A DNA stretch of 64,000 nt, from positions 29,955,001 to 30,019,000 of the forward strand of contig JAEOAD010000025.1 in assembly GCA_036365145.1 (NCBI GenBank), given 5' to 3'. The notes beneath the pieces were generated by a model that saw nothing but the letters and a program-made list of their open reading frames with translations, was not told the origin of the DNA and made no database searches. This document shows, piece after piece, positions 47,901 through 60,500 of this stretch (positions are counted from its first letter, which is position 1; each line of letters starts with the position of its first letter). The position numbers were made by a program, and so were the translations under genes. This stretch comes from Orientallactaga sibirica (Eukaryota > Chordata > Mammalia > Rodentia > Dipodidae).

Positions 47901-50900
47901 CCAGAAAAGCAGAATTGTTAAAGAACTGGAAGTTGGGATCATTCCAGCTACAACGAGAAACAAGTCCAGAAAGAGTAACTTGTTTGAGAGTGCAGTTAGC
48001 TAGTGGTCGTACCCACACTGTAGCCCATCTCTGTTGGCTACCAGTTCATTGTTTTTGGTTTTTTCATCAATTTACAGTTGAGGTTTGACCAGTGAGGGGC
48101 CACCCTCAAGGACATAAATAGGGTCAAATTTTAAAATAAGGTAAATTGGGTAAATTTCAATCTTTTACAAAGTTGGACTTGGGAATTTCTGTGAAAAGAA
48201 AGTGCAGATGTAATAATTAGAGGTCATATAATGTGCCAAAATAGCTCAATTGGGAAGAAATCATACAACGTGAGCTAGTGAATAAGTCCTCTGGTATACT
48301 AGCACTAAATAAAGGAGTTCAGGTTTCTTACGGGAAGTTTAAAGATGAAAATGATTAACATCATAAGGAATTATATGAAGTCAAGCAGACACTCTTGAAA
48401 TGTCTGTATTTTTTCAGGTTTCAAAAATCATTGTTAATATCAAAATATAATTAATACTTCTCACAGTAGAAATATTTGCTATTTGATACCTTTTCCATTG
48501 CATTAGTGCATATGGAAACACTAAATAGCACTATTGCATATCACAGTTTGGGCTTAAAATTCTAGTTGGGGAGGATTAAGTAGAATAGTATCAGAATTAT
48601 TATTATCTTTTGCTTTTTTGAGGTAGGGTCTCACTCTAGCTCAGGTTGACCTGGAATTTACTATGTAGTCTCAGGGTGGCCTCGAACTCTCAGCAATTCT
48701 CCTATCTCTGCCTCCCTAGTGCTGGGATTAAAGGTGTGCGCCACCGCACCCAGCTCAGAATTTTTTTTGAGAGAGACAGAGAGAGAGGGAGAGGAAGACA
48801 GATAGAGATGGGCGTGACAGAGCCTCTCAGCTGCTACAAACGAAATCCAGATGCGTGCGCCCCTCTTGTGGTCAAGTGCGCATTGCGCCCTTGCATCACT
48901 TTGCATCTATCTGGCTAAACGTGGGACCTGGAGATTGGAACCAGCGTTCTTAGGCTTAGGAGGCAGGGGCCTTAACCGCTAAGCCATCTCTCCAGCCCCA
49001 GAATTTTTTTTTTTTTAAGTTTGGCTACAGGTTAATGAAATGGAATAAGTAATTTAGCTAGCAGTGAGACTAACCTCAGGTTATGTCTTTCTTGAGCAAG
49101 TAATTCTCGATAGCTAAAAAAAGAAAAAAATATTCTTCAGCTACATCCTTCTGTTTTAGACTTGGGCCACCAAGCCATTTGAGTGTCAGGTTCCAAGCTG
49201 CAGTCTGTACATCAGAGAACATACAGCATTATGCTGTCCAGAAGTACAGCTGTCCATTTTATTTTATCAGTTAAGGTTTTTGTTTTCTGTTTTGCTTTAC
49301 ACCTTTTACACGCTACCCTCTTCATACTAAAATGTTTTGTGTCAAAAATAGCCAATTTGAAAGCTAAGACCATGTTTGCCATGATACTGTGCACAATCTT
49401 GGCATAGTCAAAGGAAAGTAATTTCAAGTTTGTATGTTTTATAAAATTTTCCAGCTACTTACAGTAGCACAAATATTTGAGGGTTTTTTTTTTTTTTTTT
49501 TTTTGCTACTGGTTTAAGTGAATTTTGTTTGGTTATGTTTTGCTTTTATTATGGTAACACTCAAGTTTAGTAGCTGGTCTCTAAAGACCCACTACAGTAC
49601 ATTGTAACATCTGCTCACCGTCAGCTTCTGGAAGACACAACATCTGTCTGATGGAACCTGGATCCCTTGCCATATTAAAAAGAAAAGAAAAGAAAAGAAA
49701 AGAACCAGGCGTGGTGGCGCCTGCCTTTAATCCCAGCACTTGGGAGGTAGGGGTAGGAGGATCACTGTGAGTTCAAGGCCACCCTGAGACTACAAAGTGA
49801 ATTCCAGGTCAGCCTGGGCTGGAGTGAGACTCCACCTCAAAAAACCAAAAAAAAAACATAAAATAAAAATAAATAAAGTGAAACTGACTTTCTTTGTACT
49901 AATGCGCAGATGTTTGTTTTGTGGGTTAGTATGTGTTCTGTGGGCCTGGGTGACCCCATTACTGTTTGTCCTGTGAGTCTGAGTGACCCCATTACTGTGT
50001 GTTCTGTGGACCTGGGTGACCCCATTACTGTGTTCTGTGGGCCTGGGTGACCCCATTACTGTGTCTTCTGTGGGCCTGAGGGACCCCATTACTGTGTGTT
50101 GGGTTTGTGTTAAAGCAGATGCCAAAGAGGAAGAGGATGCTTCTGGATCCCAGCCGAGGGGGCTACCGAGGACTGACCTCTACCACCTTCAGAAGGTCAG
50201 GTCTTCTTTGCTCCCCACTGCCTTGGATGATGCTCCTTGTATTCAGTCAGTGCTCTAGACGAGCTTTGCCCAGAGGTGTCTGTTTTCAGCTGAGAACAGC
50301 AGACTTTTAATTCGCATTATAAACTGAGCATGCTATTTATCCCACTGTCATCCTCAATTGTATATGTACACAGTCTGCAGTTTACTGTAGAAACTGTTTC
50401 TGTAGCCTCAGTGAGTAAGACAGAATTCATTGGTATGGAAGGGACTGGAGAGATGGCTCATCTGTTAAGGTATGTGCCTGCAAAGCCTAACAACCCCAGG
50501 TTCAATTTCCCCAGTACTCACATAAAGCCAGATGCAAAGTGGCACATGCATATTGAGTTCTTTTGCTGTGGCAGGAGGCCCTGGCGTGCCCATTCTCAGA
50601 GTATCTATTTGTTGTCTCTTCTCTGTCTCTGCTTGCAAATAAATATTATTTAACTGGCATGGAGGGAAGTGTGAATGTGATTGCAGAAGAGTCCGATGAT
50701 GTGTGTGATGTCCTAGTTCTTCTGTTTGTCAACCTCAGCTTCAGAAGAGCCTCGATCATCCGTGTTAAATACATTCCTTGATTTTTGTTTTGTCTTGTGC
50801 AGGGGACCAGACCTAGGGTCTCTCCTGCATTAGCTTAGCACCCCACCTAACCTGTTCTTCACAGGAGTTCTTTTTCAGACAATTCTTACTTTAGGCTTTT

Positions 50901-53900
50901 GTCAAAATGAAGTACCTTCTTTGTCCCATAATAGCAAGTTATAGATACAGCCTAAGATTTTAGTTTGAATGAAGCCTATGGAGTCTGTTCTGAAGCACAT
51001 GTGTGATGAGGCATGGCAGTGGTGGTCGGTGCTCTCTTCATTGTTCTCCTCCTTCTTTCTTGTGTCCTCTATCATGAATATCATGGACTGGTGGGTTCTG
51101 CACAGAATGAGCAGCAATGTCACTGTCCTTGTCCTCCCTGAAAATTCACTTACATTTAAAGAACAATAAGCAGGAGGAAAGATTGTTGCTGCACTTTAAG
51201 CACAGGAAACAAAACAGTTTGGTCTAGGTCTGTGTATGCTTTCTGTGTATAGAAGACATCAGCTGTCTCTCAACCTGAATAACATATCCCTTTGAAAGTT
51301 TTTCTAACTTGGAATCACCAAAATGTATGTTCTTTCACCTGTAGTCCTTAATGGAAACAAAGGAGTTAAGGAGAACCAAAAAGCAGAGCAGGTTTGAAGT
51401 ACTCCGAGAAGAGGTGGTGAACTTTATTGACTGTCTGGTGAGGTGAGTCTTGTGGTTTTTTGAGTTTCATATTTGAGGCTTTTGTTTTTAAGAGCTCAAC
51501 GTCATTCTGTTTTTCCAAATCACATGGCTGTAACTGCTGTCCACAGCTAGTCAGATGACCAGATCACACAGGACCGTTGACATTCCTCTGTACATCTTAA
51601 AGTTTTTATTCATTTTTTGTCCTGATTAAGATGTCTAAATGAATGACTGATTTCATTCTATTACTGTCAGTTCAAGAAAGCATGTTTAGTGCTTGCTTCG
51701 GCAGCACGTACCGTCCAATTGGAATGACGTAAAAGAGGATCATGGCCCTTGCACAAGAATGATGTTTAAATTTTGTCTTGGTTCAGGGCTGGGGAGGTGG
51801 TTCAGTGGCCAAAGGCACTTGCTTGCAGATATTATCTTAGTTCACTTGGCTAGGTAAGAAATATAAGGAGTTGGAGAGTATTTTCCCCTTCCTGACAACA
51901 AGGTGTTTGGTCACACACTCTGCCTGCCCGGCCTTGTGAGGAGGCACCAGTGCAGCTTATTACACACACACGCTGCCTGCCCGGCCTTGTGAGGAGGCAC
52001 CAGTGCAGCTCACTACCAGCATCACACACACTCTGCCTGCCCGGCCTTGTGAGGAGGCACCAGTGCAGCTCATTACAACGTCACACACACTCTGCCTGCC
52101 TGGAGTGAGGAGGCACCAGTGCAGCTCACTACCAGCATCACACACTCTCTGCCTGCCTGGCCTAGTGAGGAGGCACCAGTGCAGCTCACTACCAGCATCA
52201 CACACACTCTGCCTGCCTGGCCTTGTGAGGAGGCACCAGTGCAGCTCACTACCAGCATCACACACTCTCTGCCTGCCTGGCCTAGTGAGGAGGCACCAGT
52301 GCAGCTCATTACAGCATCACACACTCTCTGCCTGCCCGGCCTTGTGAGGAGGCACCAGTGCAGCTCATTACAGCATCACACACACTCTGCCTGCCTGGCC
52401 TTGTGAGGAGGCACCAGTGCAGCTCATTACAGCATCACACACACTCTGCCTGCCTGGCCTTGTGAGGGGGCACCAGTGCAGCTCACTACCAGCATCACAC
52501 ACTCTCTGCCTGCCTGGCCTTGTGAGGAGGCACCAGTGCAGCTCATTACAGCGTCACACACACTCTGCCTGCCTGGCCTTGTGAGGAGGCACCAGTGCAG
52601 CTCACTACCAGCATCACACACTCTCTGCCTGCCTGGCCTAGTGAGGAGGCACCAGTGCAGCTCACTCCAGCATCACACACACTGCCTGCCTGGTCTTGTG
52701 AGGAGGCACCAGTGCAGCTCACTCCAGCATCACACACACTGCCTGCCCGGTCTTGTGAGGAGGCACCAGTGCAGCTCACTCCAGCATCAGACCCATGGTG
52801 AGGTGTCTACTCCATGAGCACAGCCTCTCAGTCTGGGGAAGCCAAGATCATTCTGTGGATTTCCCAAAAGCCAGCTTTATGTGACTATATAAAATCACCC
52901 ATCCAAGCTACCTTTCAGGAACATGGGCCTGGGCTACAGATAAAAATGGGAAGTATGCAAAAGAAAATTATTTAGTAGTTTAGAAGCAGAGTCAGGAGTG
53001 TGGTGGCTCATGCCTATACTTCTGGCACTTGGGAGGTTGAGGCAAAGGATCACTGTGAACTTAGGGCTAACCTGGGAAGCTGTTAATCCTTGCCCAGTGA
53101 GATAGTTTGACCATTGTAGTCACTAAAAGATAATTCTGCCACATGATTTAGCGTAATTATAAACCAGGTGTTAGGTTCACAGAGGCTCTGAAACCACCTC
53201 ACCATGCCCCTTTCATGACCTTTGACCCATTTGACTTCAGCTTTTCTCCACATTTGCTGAAACTATGCTGAGAATGGCTGAAAGTTGTGAATTCACAAAT
53301 TCTTCACAACAGAATTTAGTGGAAGACTGTCTGTCTGACTCAGAAAACAAGAGATTAGGATTGTAATTTTGTGGAAGACTGTCCACCCCAGGAGGCAGGA
53401 GATCAGGATTGTTATGTGAAGGTTGACGCTAAAAGGGTAAAGGAAAAGAAGGGAGGGAAGGAAAAGGAAAGAGAAGAGGAAAAGGAAAGAGTGTGGGAAG
53501 GGGGAGAAGGAAAGGAAATAAAGCAAAGAGGGACAGGAGGAGTGAAGTGGTCATCAGAGGCCCTATCCAGTTCTCCTGGGTTGTAAACATGTTTGCACAG
53601 TGTGTGTGGGTCTAGAGAGCTTACAGTGTGCCACGAATAGTTCACGGCACCAGTAATGACTGCAGAATGTTACCACTTCCTAAATTACCATTTTCACCAA
53701 AATCAAACTTGTAGCCCTTGGTGATACAAACCCTACCAGTTCCCTAAAGCCATCCCTTTGGGAGGGGGTTCTGTCATTAGTTATAACCTCTAATCTAAGC
53801 ACTCAGGAGGGAGACTGTGGTGGATTGCTGTGAGTTCAAGGCCAGCCTGAGACTATGTAGTTGTAACCTTGATCTGAATTCAACACAAGCATCACATGGA

Positions 53901-56900
53901 GCTCAGGTCCCCAAATCATTGCTGATTGTTCTCAGAGCAAACAAGTAGCAGGATTTCATTTGTGGACCAATCCTAAAGCCTGCATTTGGGCAGGAATTGT
54001 GACTTACAATGCTGTTTTGTTGGTGGCTGGAGTCACCCAGTGGAACACAAACACAGGCCTCCATTAGGATGTGCTTTGCCTCTGAGGGATATTCTTTGAG
54101 GATAGCCAGAAGTGTCTTTGCCTTGGGATTGGCCTGGAGTTCTAAACAGTAAACATAAAGAAAATAAAGAAAAGGACAGGGCAGGACTGCAAATGTGAGG
54201 CAACAATCTGAATTTTGTGATTGACATTCTGTCAAATGTATTATCAGGTAACTTCCTCAGTTGCTGCCCATCCTTTTTGTTGTTGTTATTGTTTTTTTTT
54301 TTTTTTTTTTTTTTTTTTTTGAGAGAGAGACACAGAGAGGGAGAGGAAGACAGATAGAATGGGTGCACCAGCAGCCTCTCAGCTGCTGTGAATGAAATCC
54401 AGATGCATGTGCCCCCTTGTGGTCAAGTGCAGCATTGTGCCCTTGCATCACTTTGCATCTGGAGATTGGAACCAGCGTTCTTAGGCCTAGGAGGCAGGCA
54501 CTTTAACTGCTAAGCCATCTCTCTAGCCTCTTGTTTTTGTTTTTTGAGGTAGGGTCTCACTCTAGCCCAGGCTGACCTGGAATTCACTCTGTAGTCTCAG
54601 GGTGGCCTTGAACTCACAGCGATCCTCCTATCTCTGCCTCCCAAGTGCTGGGATTAAAGGCGTGCACCACCGTGCCTGGCTTCCAACTTTTCTTTTTTTA
54701 ATGCAAGAGAGGGGACAGAGAGAGAGAATTGGCACGCCAGTGCCTTTAGCCACTGCAATCAACCTCCAGACGCGTGCGTCCCCTTGTGCGTGTGTACGAC
54801 ATGGTGCACTGTGTCTAGCTTACTTGGGACATGGAGATTTGAACATGAGTTCTTAGACTTCACAGCAAGTGCCTTAACCACTGAGCCATCTCTCCAGCCT
54901 CGCCTTGTTTTTTGAGACAGGCTCTCACACTGAACCTAGAGCTCATTGATTTCTCTAGACTAATTAGCCAAGAGTCCTAGGAATCCTCCTGTCTCTTCCA
55001 TCCCAGTGCTGGGATTACAGGTAGACCTTGCCACACCCTTGCCGAGCATCCAAACTCAGGTCCTCATGCTTGCATGTAGCACTCTGTCCACTGAACATCT
55101 CCTGGGATAGCTTGTGCTTTTCTCTGAAGTAAATAACAATTCTGGTGTACAAAGAACTCCCATGAAAGGTATGAACTAAGATATGTTTTTGCGATCCACA
55201 AAAAATTTTTATAAGCTGTTTCAGAGCAGTGTGTTTGCTGTGGTAGGGAATGTGGAGAGCTCTGCTTTCTGAGTTAGGAGCCCAGCAGCACTTTCCCGAG
55301 TTCCACTGCAGCCATTTTGTGTATAGATGGAATATGTATACACTTGTTTCTAAAGGGTTAACTGAGAACTGTACAGGAGAAGTATTTAACAGATTACATG
55401 GATGAAGTGAACTGTAAGAACCAATATTTGGGTTGTTTTCTTTGGTTATTGATGATTTTGCTTTTTAAGTAAGGATTGTTGAGTCATCCATAGAGGATTG
55501 ACAAAAGTCTGTGTTGAATATAAGCCTGCACACATCTACAAGCTGATGGTGGACTTTGGCTGTTCCAGAGATCACCTCCTGCCTCCTGAGACGCAGCCTC
55601 TGCATGAGGTGGTGTACTTCAGCGGGGCCCACACGCTTCGAGAGCATTTAAATGCCGCCCCACGCATGGCCCTCCACACAGCTCTCCACAACCCTCATTA
55701 TTATCTGAAGGTGAGTAGCAGACCAGCTCTCTGATGGTTAACTCTGGCGTGAGCTTCACTGTTATTTAAAGTTCTGTTTTCATGGGTTTTTGAGCAGAAA
55801 GTTGGCAGTACAGGAAGAAAAATTTAGACTGTAGGGTACTGTTCTACTGCAGTGAAAATACCAATCAGCAGTCAACTGAGGGTGCGTATTTTCACATATA
55901 TAAACTTCTTTCTTTTCATGGGATTAACAGATCATGGTGGGCTGGAGGGATGGCTTAGTGGTTAAGGCGCTTGACTGCAAAGCCAAAGAACCCAGGTTTG
56001 ATTCCCCAGGACCCACATAAGCCAGATGTATAAGGTGGCACCTGTATCTGGGGTTAGTATGCAGCAGCTGAAAGCCCTGGCACACCCATTCTCTCTCTCA
56101 AAAAAGGAAAGAAAACAAGATCATGAACACAAGCTTGAGAATATAATGCTGCTAACTCTTAGGCAGATCAGTGTTTCCTGCAGACATAACAAGATGATTA
56201 GTGGTCAGGCGATGTGGCCTAATGAAAGCATTTATTGATCCAAATGATGATTTCTTGTGGAATAAAAGTGGTTTGGGATTTCATCCTACATTTTAAGTAA
56301 CAAAATGTATCCTCAGCATCCTGCAGAGCTAAGTGTGGGGCCATCTAGCAGTCTGCTACATAACTTCTGAGGCAGTGCACTAGGCAGAGCCACAAACCTA
56401 GATCTGCTCTCACTAATTTCTAAATATTAAGACAATTCAGTATCTTGAGAACTCCCTTTAAATTTTTTTATTTTATTTTCATACATGTATATAATATATT
56501 TTGATCGTATTCTCCCCCAATTATCCTCTTGTCTTCTTGCCCCCTCCCATTAGTACCCTTCTTTCCAATTAATCCTTTTAAGTTTGATTTATTTGGGTCA
56601 TGTTTGTGTGGAGCACAGGCCATTCCCCTGCCGCCATGTGCATGTGGAGGTCAGAAGGCAACTTTCTTGGGTGCTTCTCATTTCCAGGGTCTCTCAATAT
56701 TACCTGCCTCCCTTTCCTGCTGTGGGTACCCTGGGATGACAGAAGCCAGCCAAGCTTCTGACTTCTCTGTGAGTCTGGGGATCTGAACTTAGATGCTCAA
56801 AATTCACATCAAGTGCTCTAGCCAGTGAACCATCTCCCAGCCTCTAAAACACCCTTAAGACAGTAGGATGAGCACGTTAAGCATTCAGGAAGCTGGAGGT

Positions 56901-57486
56901 AGGTATGGAAGTAGGCAGGCAGGCAGAGCTTTCTTACCCAACACATGTGAAATAATTTGGGAGAGTTGTGAATTATCAACTCAGTTAAGTACTTAGAGAA
57001 AACCTTTCCCAAAAGATACACTGGAAGAGATTCCAAGCTGAGAATGATGTGGCACGTGCTTATAATTCCAGCCCTAGAGGGGCTGAGGCAAAAAGATCAC
57101 TGAGTTAAAGGCCACCATGAAGTACATAATTAGACCGTTTTTAAAAAAGAAGCAAAAACACAGTGTTATGGGGTGGGGAGATGGCTCAGTTGTTGTAGGC
57201 ACTTGTTTGCAAAGCCTGATGGCCCAGGTTCGATTTCCCAGTACCCATGTAAAGTGGTGCATGTATCTGGAGTTTGTGTACAGTGGCAAGAGGACCTGAC
57301 GTGCCCATTCTTTCTAGTAAATAAATAAAAGTCTTGGGAAAAAAAAAGCCAGGCCTGGTGGTACACGCCTTTAATCCCAGCACTCAGGAGGCAGAGGTAG
57401 GAGATTGCTGTGAGTTTGAGGCCACCCTGAAACTAAATAGTGAATTCCAGGTCAGCCTGGGCTACGCGACCCTATCTCAAAAAAAA

Positions 57487-57520
<34 letters not shown>

Positions 57521-60500
57521 TGAATGTATGTATGCGTGTATGGCACATACATATATATATATATTTAATCCCAGCACTCAGCCTTTAAGGCACTCAGAAG
57601 GCAGAGGTAAGAGGATCACCGTGAGTTCAAGACCACCCTGAGACTACATAGTGAATTCCAGGTCAACCTGGGCTAGAGTGAGATCTTACCTTGAAAAACC
57701 AAAAAAAGAAAGAAGAGAAGAGAAGGACAAAGACAAAGACAAGAGACGCGAAATGAAGCGACACCACACCACACCACACCACACCACACCACACCACACA
57801 GTGCTCAGTGACTTCAGTGTAAACCCATGAGAAGCATCCTGAAGTCCTAGTTTTCTGCTGGAAAGCAGTGAAGGCAAAAGAATGCTGGGTAGGAAGTTAC
57901 AAGTCAGTGGTTGGTCATAACAGTGGTGATTAGGAATGTTCAGAGTTTGAAAAATAGTTTTAATATATAAACTGCAAATTAAAACTCATACAGAATCTAA
58001 CATCTTTGGGTGAAAGTACTATACTGTGCATTTTAGGTGATTTTGCATTTGATATGAACCTTGAGTTTCAAATAGGTTGAAAAAATACTGTAGCTGCTAT
58101 AGGTTTTAAGATCTGTAGTACAGACTGGAAGAGATGCTCAGTGGATAAGGTGCTTGCCTGCAAAACCTAACAACCAGGGTTCAGTTCCCCAGTACCCCAC
58201 ATAAAGGCAGATGCACAAAGTGGCACATGCATGTAGAGTTCATTTACAGCAACTGGAAGCCCTGGTGTGCTCGTTCTCTCCCCACCCTTACCCCCACCCC
58301 CTGCTTGCAAATAAATCAGTAAAATATTTAGGGAGGAAAAAAAAACTGTAATGCTAGGGAGATATGGACTAAATAGGGAGTTTGAAGCCATCATGGGCTA
58401 CATAAGACCTGCAATATTGACAACAAAGCTTTTTCTCTGAAAGATAACATAGTCCTAGTGATGGCGTGTGGCTGGTTAATAATACAGTATAATAACTGCT
58501 AGTTACAAATGTTGGAAGTAGTTTATTAAATATTCCCAAAGAATTCTATAAACTTGTTACGTAATGAGAAATACATTACAGTAGGGCTAGAAATGTAGCT
58601 TAATTAGTCAGAGTGCCTGCCTAGCATCAAATGAGGCCAAGTTTGATCCTCACACCTGGTTTTTATGCAGTGCCTGCAATCCCAGAACTTGGGAGGTGAA
58701 AGAATGATCCAAAGTTCTAAGCTATCCTTGGCTACATAGTAAGTTCAAGGGTAGCCTGAGCTTCATAAAAACCTTGTCTGGGGGAAAAAAGAAAGCTATT
58801 ATGATCTCAGGAAGTAATTTATGATTTAAATGAAAATACTTAGCTTCTCTCCTAGAAACAATTTTCTAGTGGTTTATAGCTAGAAGGATTATGACTGAGT
58901 CCTAAGCCTAAATAAGAGCTGGATGTGACTGAATGAAGGAAGCTAAGAGTCTATGTAATGCTTACTCAGCCTGGTGAGGAGGGGTCCTAAGCACTCTGGC
59001 TTTCTGCTCTTTTCAGAATGACACACTAGAAGGCGAGGAAGGCTGCATCCCACACGCTGCTCCTGACATCTGCATTGCATATAAGCTGCACCTGGAGTGT
59101 GGCCGGCTGATCAACCTGGTGGACTGGTCAGAGGTAGGTCAGGGAGAGAATAGCAAGCTAGGCAATGTTTAACTACCTGTAATAGCTTTAATAGGTCTGA
59201 TACTTCTGAACACACTTTTGTTTGGAAAGTAGAAGCTACCTTTGACTTCAGGTGTTCCTGTGGAAGTAGCAGCTCAGCAGTCTTCACTCCCATCTTTGCT
59301 CTGATCCTGCACTGCTCAGCCAAGTCAGGCCTGTGTTCATGCCATCACAAGATGCATGGGAGCTGATCTGCTAGCATTAAACAAATGAAGGCCAGTACTC
59401 ATGGCATTCTACAAAATAAACACAGTGTTCACTGACACTTCTTTTCTTGCAGGAAGCACAAAGTAGAGTAACTACACATTTAACAATCAGGAAAAACAAG
59501 GAATGTTTGGCAAGGCAGTGGATAACCCATTGCTAGTCCTAAACAAAGCCATTCCCTCATTTACTCTCATTAACTCTGTTGAAGGCCCTACCTGACTGAT
59601 AGGCCCATTAAAAATAGACGTAATTGGCTGCTTCTAAGAAAAGTCTGCTTTTTCCTGGAGTGAGAAAGACTTGTCAGTGGAGGCAGGCTTTCTTTGTTGC
59701 TTCAGTTTTGACCTTATGGGTTTTTGTTTGTTTTTTTCTGAAGCAATATTATTAAGAAGCAATTACATCGTCCTTTAATGTGTGGCTTAGTACAGCAATC
59801 AGTGTGGTTTTGAGAACTTGAAGTGTTTCAGCTTCCTGTAGCAGTAGGATTAAACCCTGCTTAATTTCAGAATCACAAGGGTAACAAAAGATGCTTGCAA
59901 CTAGAGATGCTTATTTTCTTGTCTTATGTACTCAAAAGGCGTTTGCAACAGTTGTGACAGCTGCAGAAAAAACAGATGTAAACTCTGCCTCCACAGAAGA
60001 GATGAATGAAATCATCCAGTATCCTTTAACCTAGTTCTGCCGTGTACAAGTAGAGAATGCAAGTTCATAGTTTGAGCTGGAGTGTAGCATGTGAACCTTT
60101 GTGTTCAGTCCTTAGTACCAAACAATATTTAATCTGTGGGCTGGAGAGACTGCTCAGTGGTTAAGGCGCTTACCTGCCAAGCCTAACAACCTGGGTTCGA
60201 TTCCCCAGTACCCACGTAAGGCAAAATGCACAGTGGCCCATGAATCTGTAGTATATTTGCAGCGGCTGGAGGCACTGGCATGCACATTCTCTCTTTGCTT
60301 CAAGTAAATTTAAAAAAAATACTTTATCTAAATCTACATTTAGAGAGTCAAAGTTGTGTTACATTCTGAAATCTGTACCATTCCAGAGCAATCTAAAGAT
60401 ATTCTGAATTTAATCTAAAATGAAATCAAATTTACTACAAATTTGTATTCCAAAATTAGCCAGTAATGAAATTGTCGTTATTGGATTCTGAACTGTTCTA

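Noticed and set aside
49790..50125. Minus-strand ORF of 111 codons with repeated GSLRPTE-like units
   Set aside because: It is a product of the 33-bp minisatellite and an adjacent B1, not a protein gene.
51960..52817. Overlapping ORFs of 60-114 codons on both strands with a repeated 20-residue motif
   Set aside because: They come from the 60-bp minisatellite, whose period is a multiple of three. There is no start context, no homology, and both strands are equally open.
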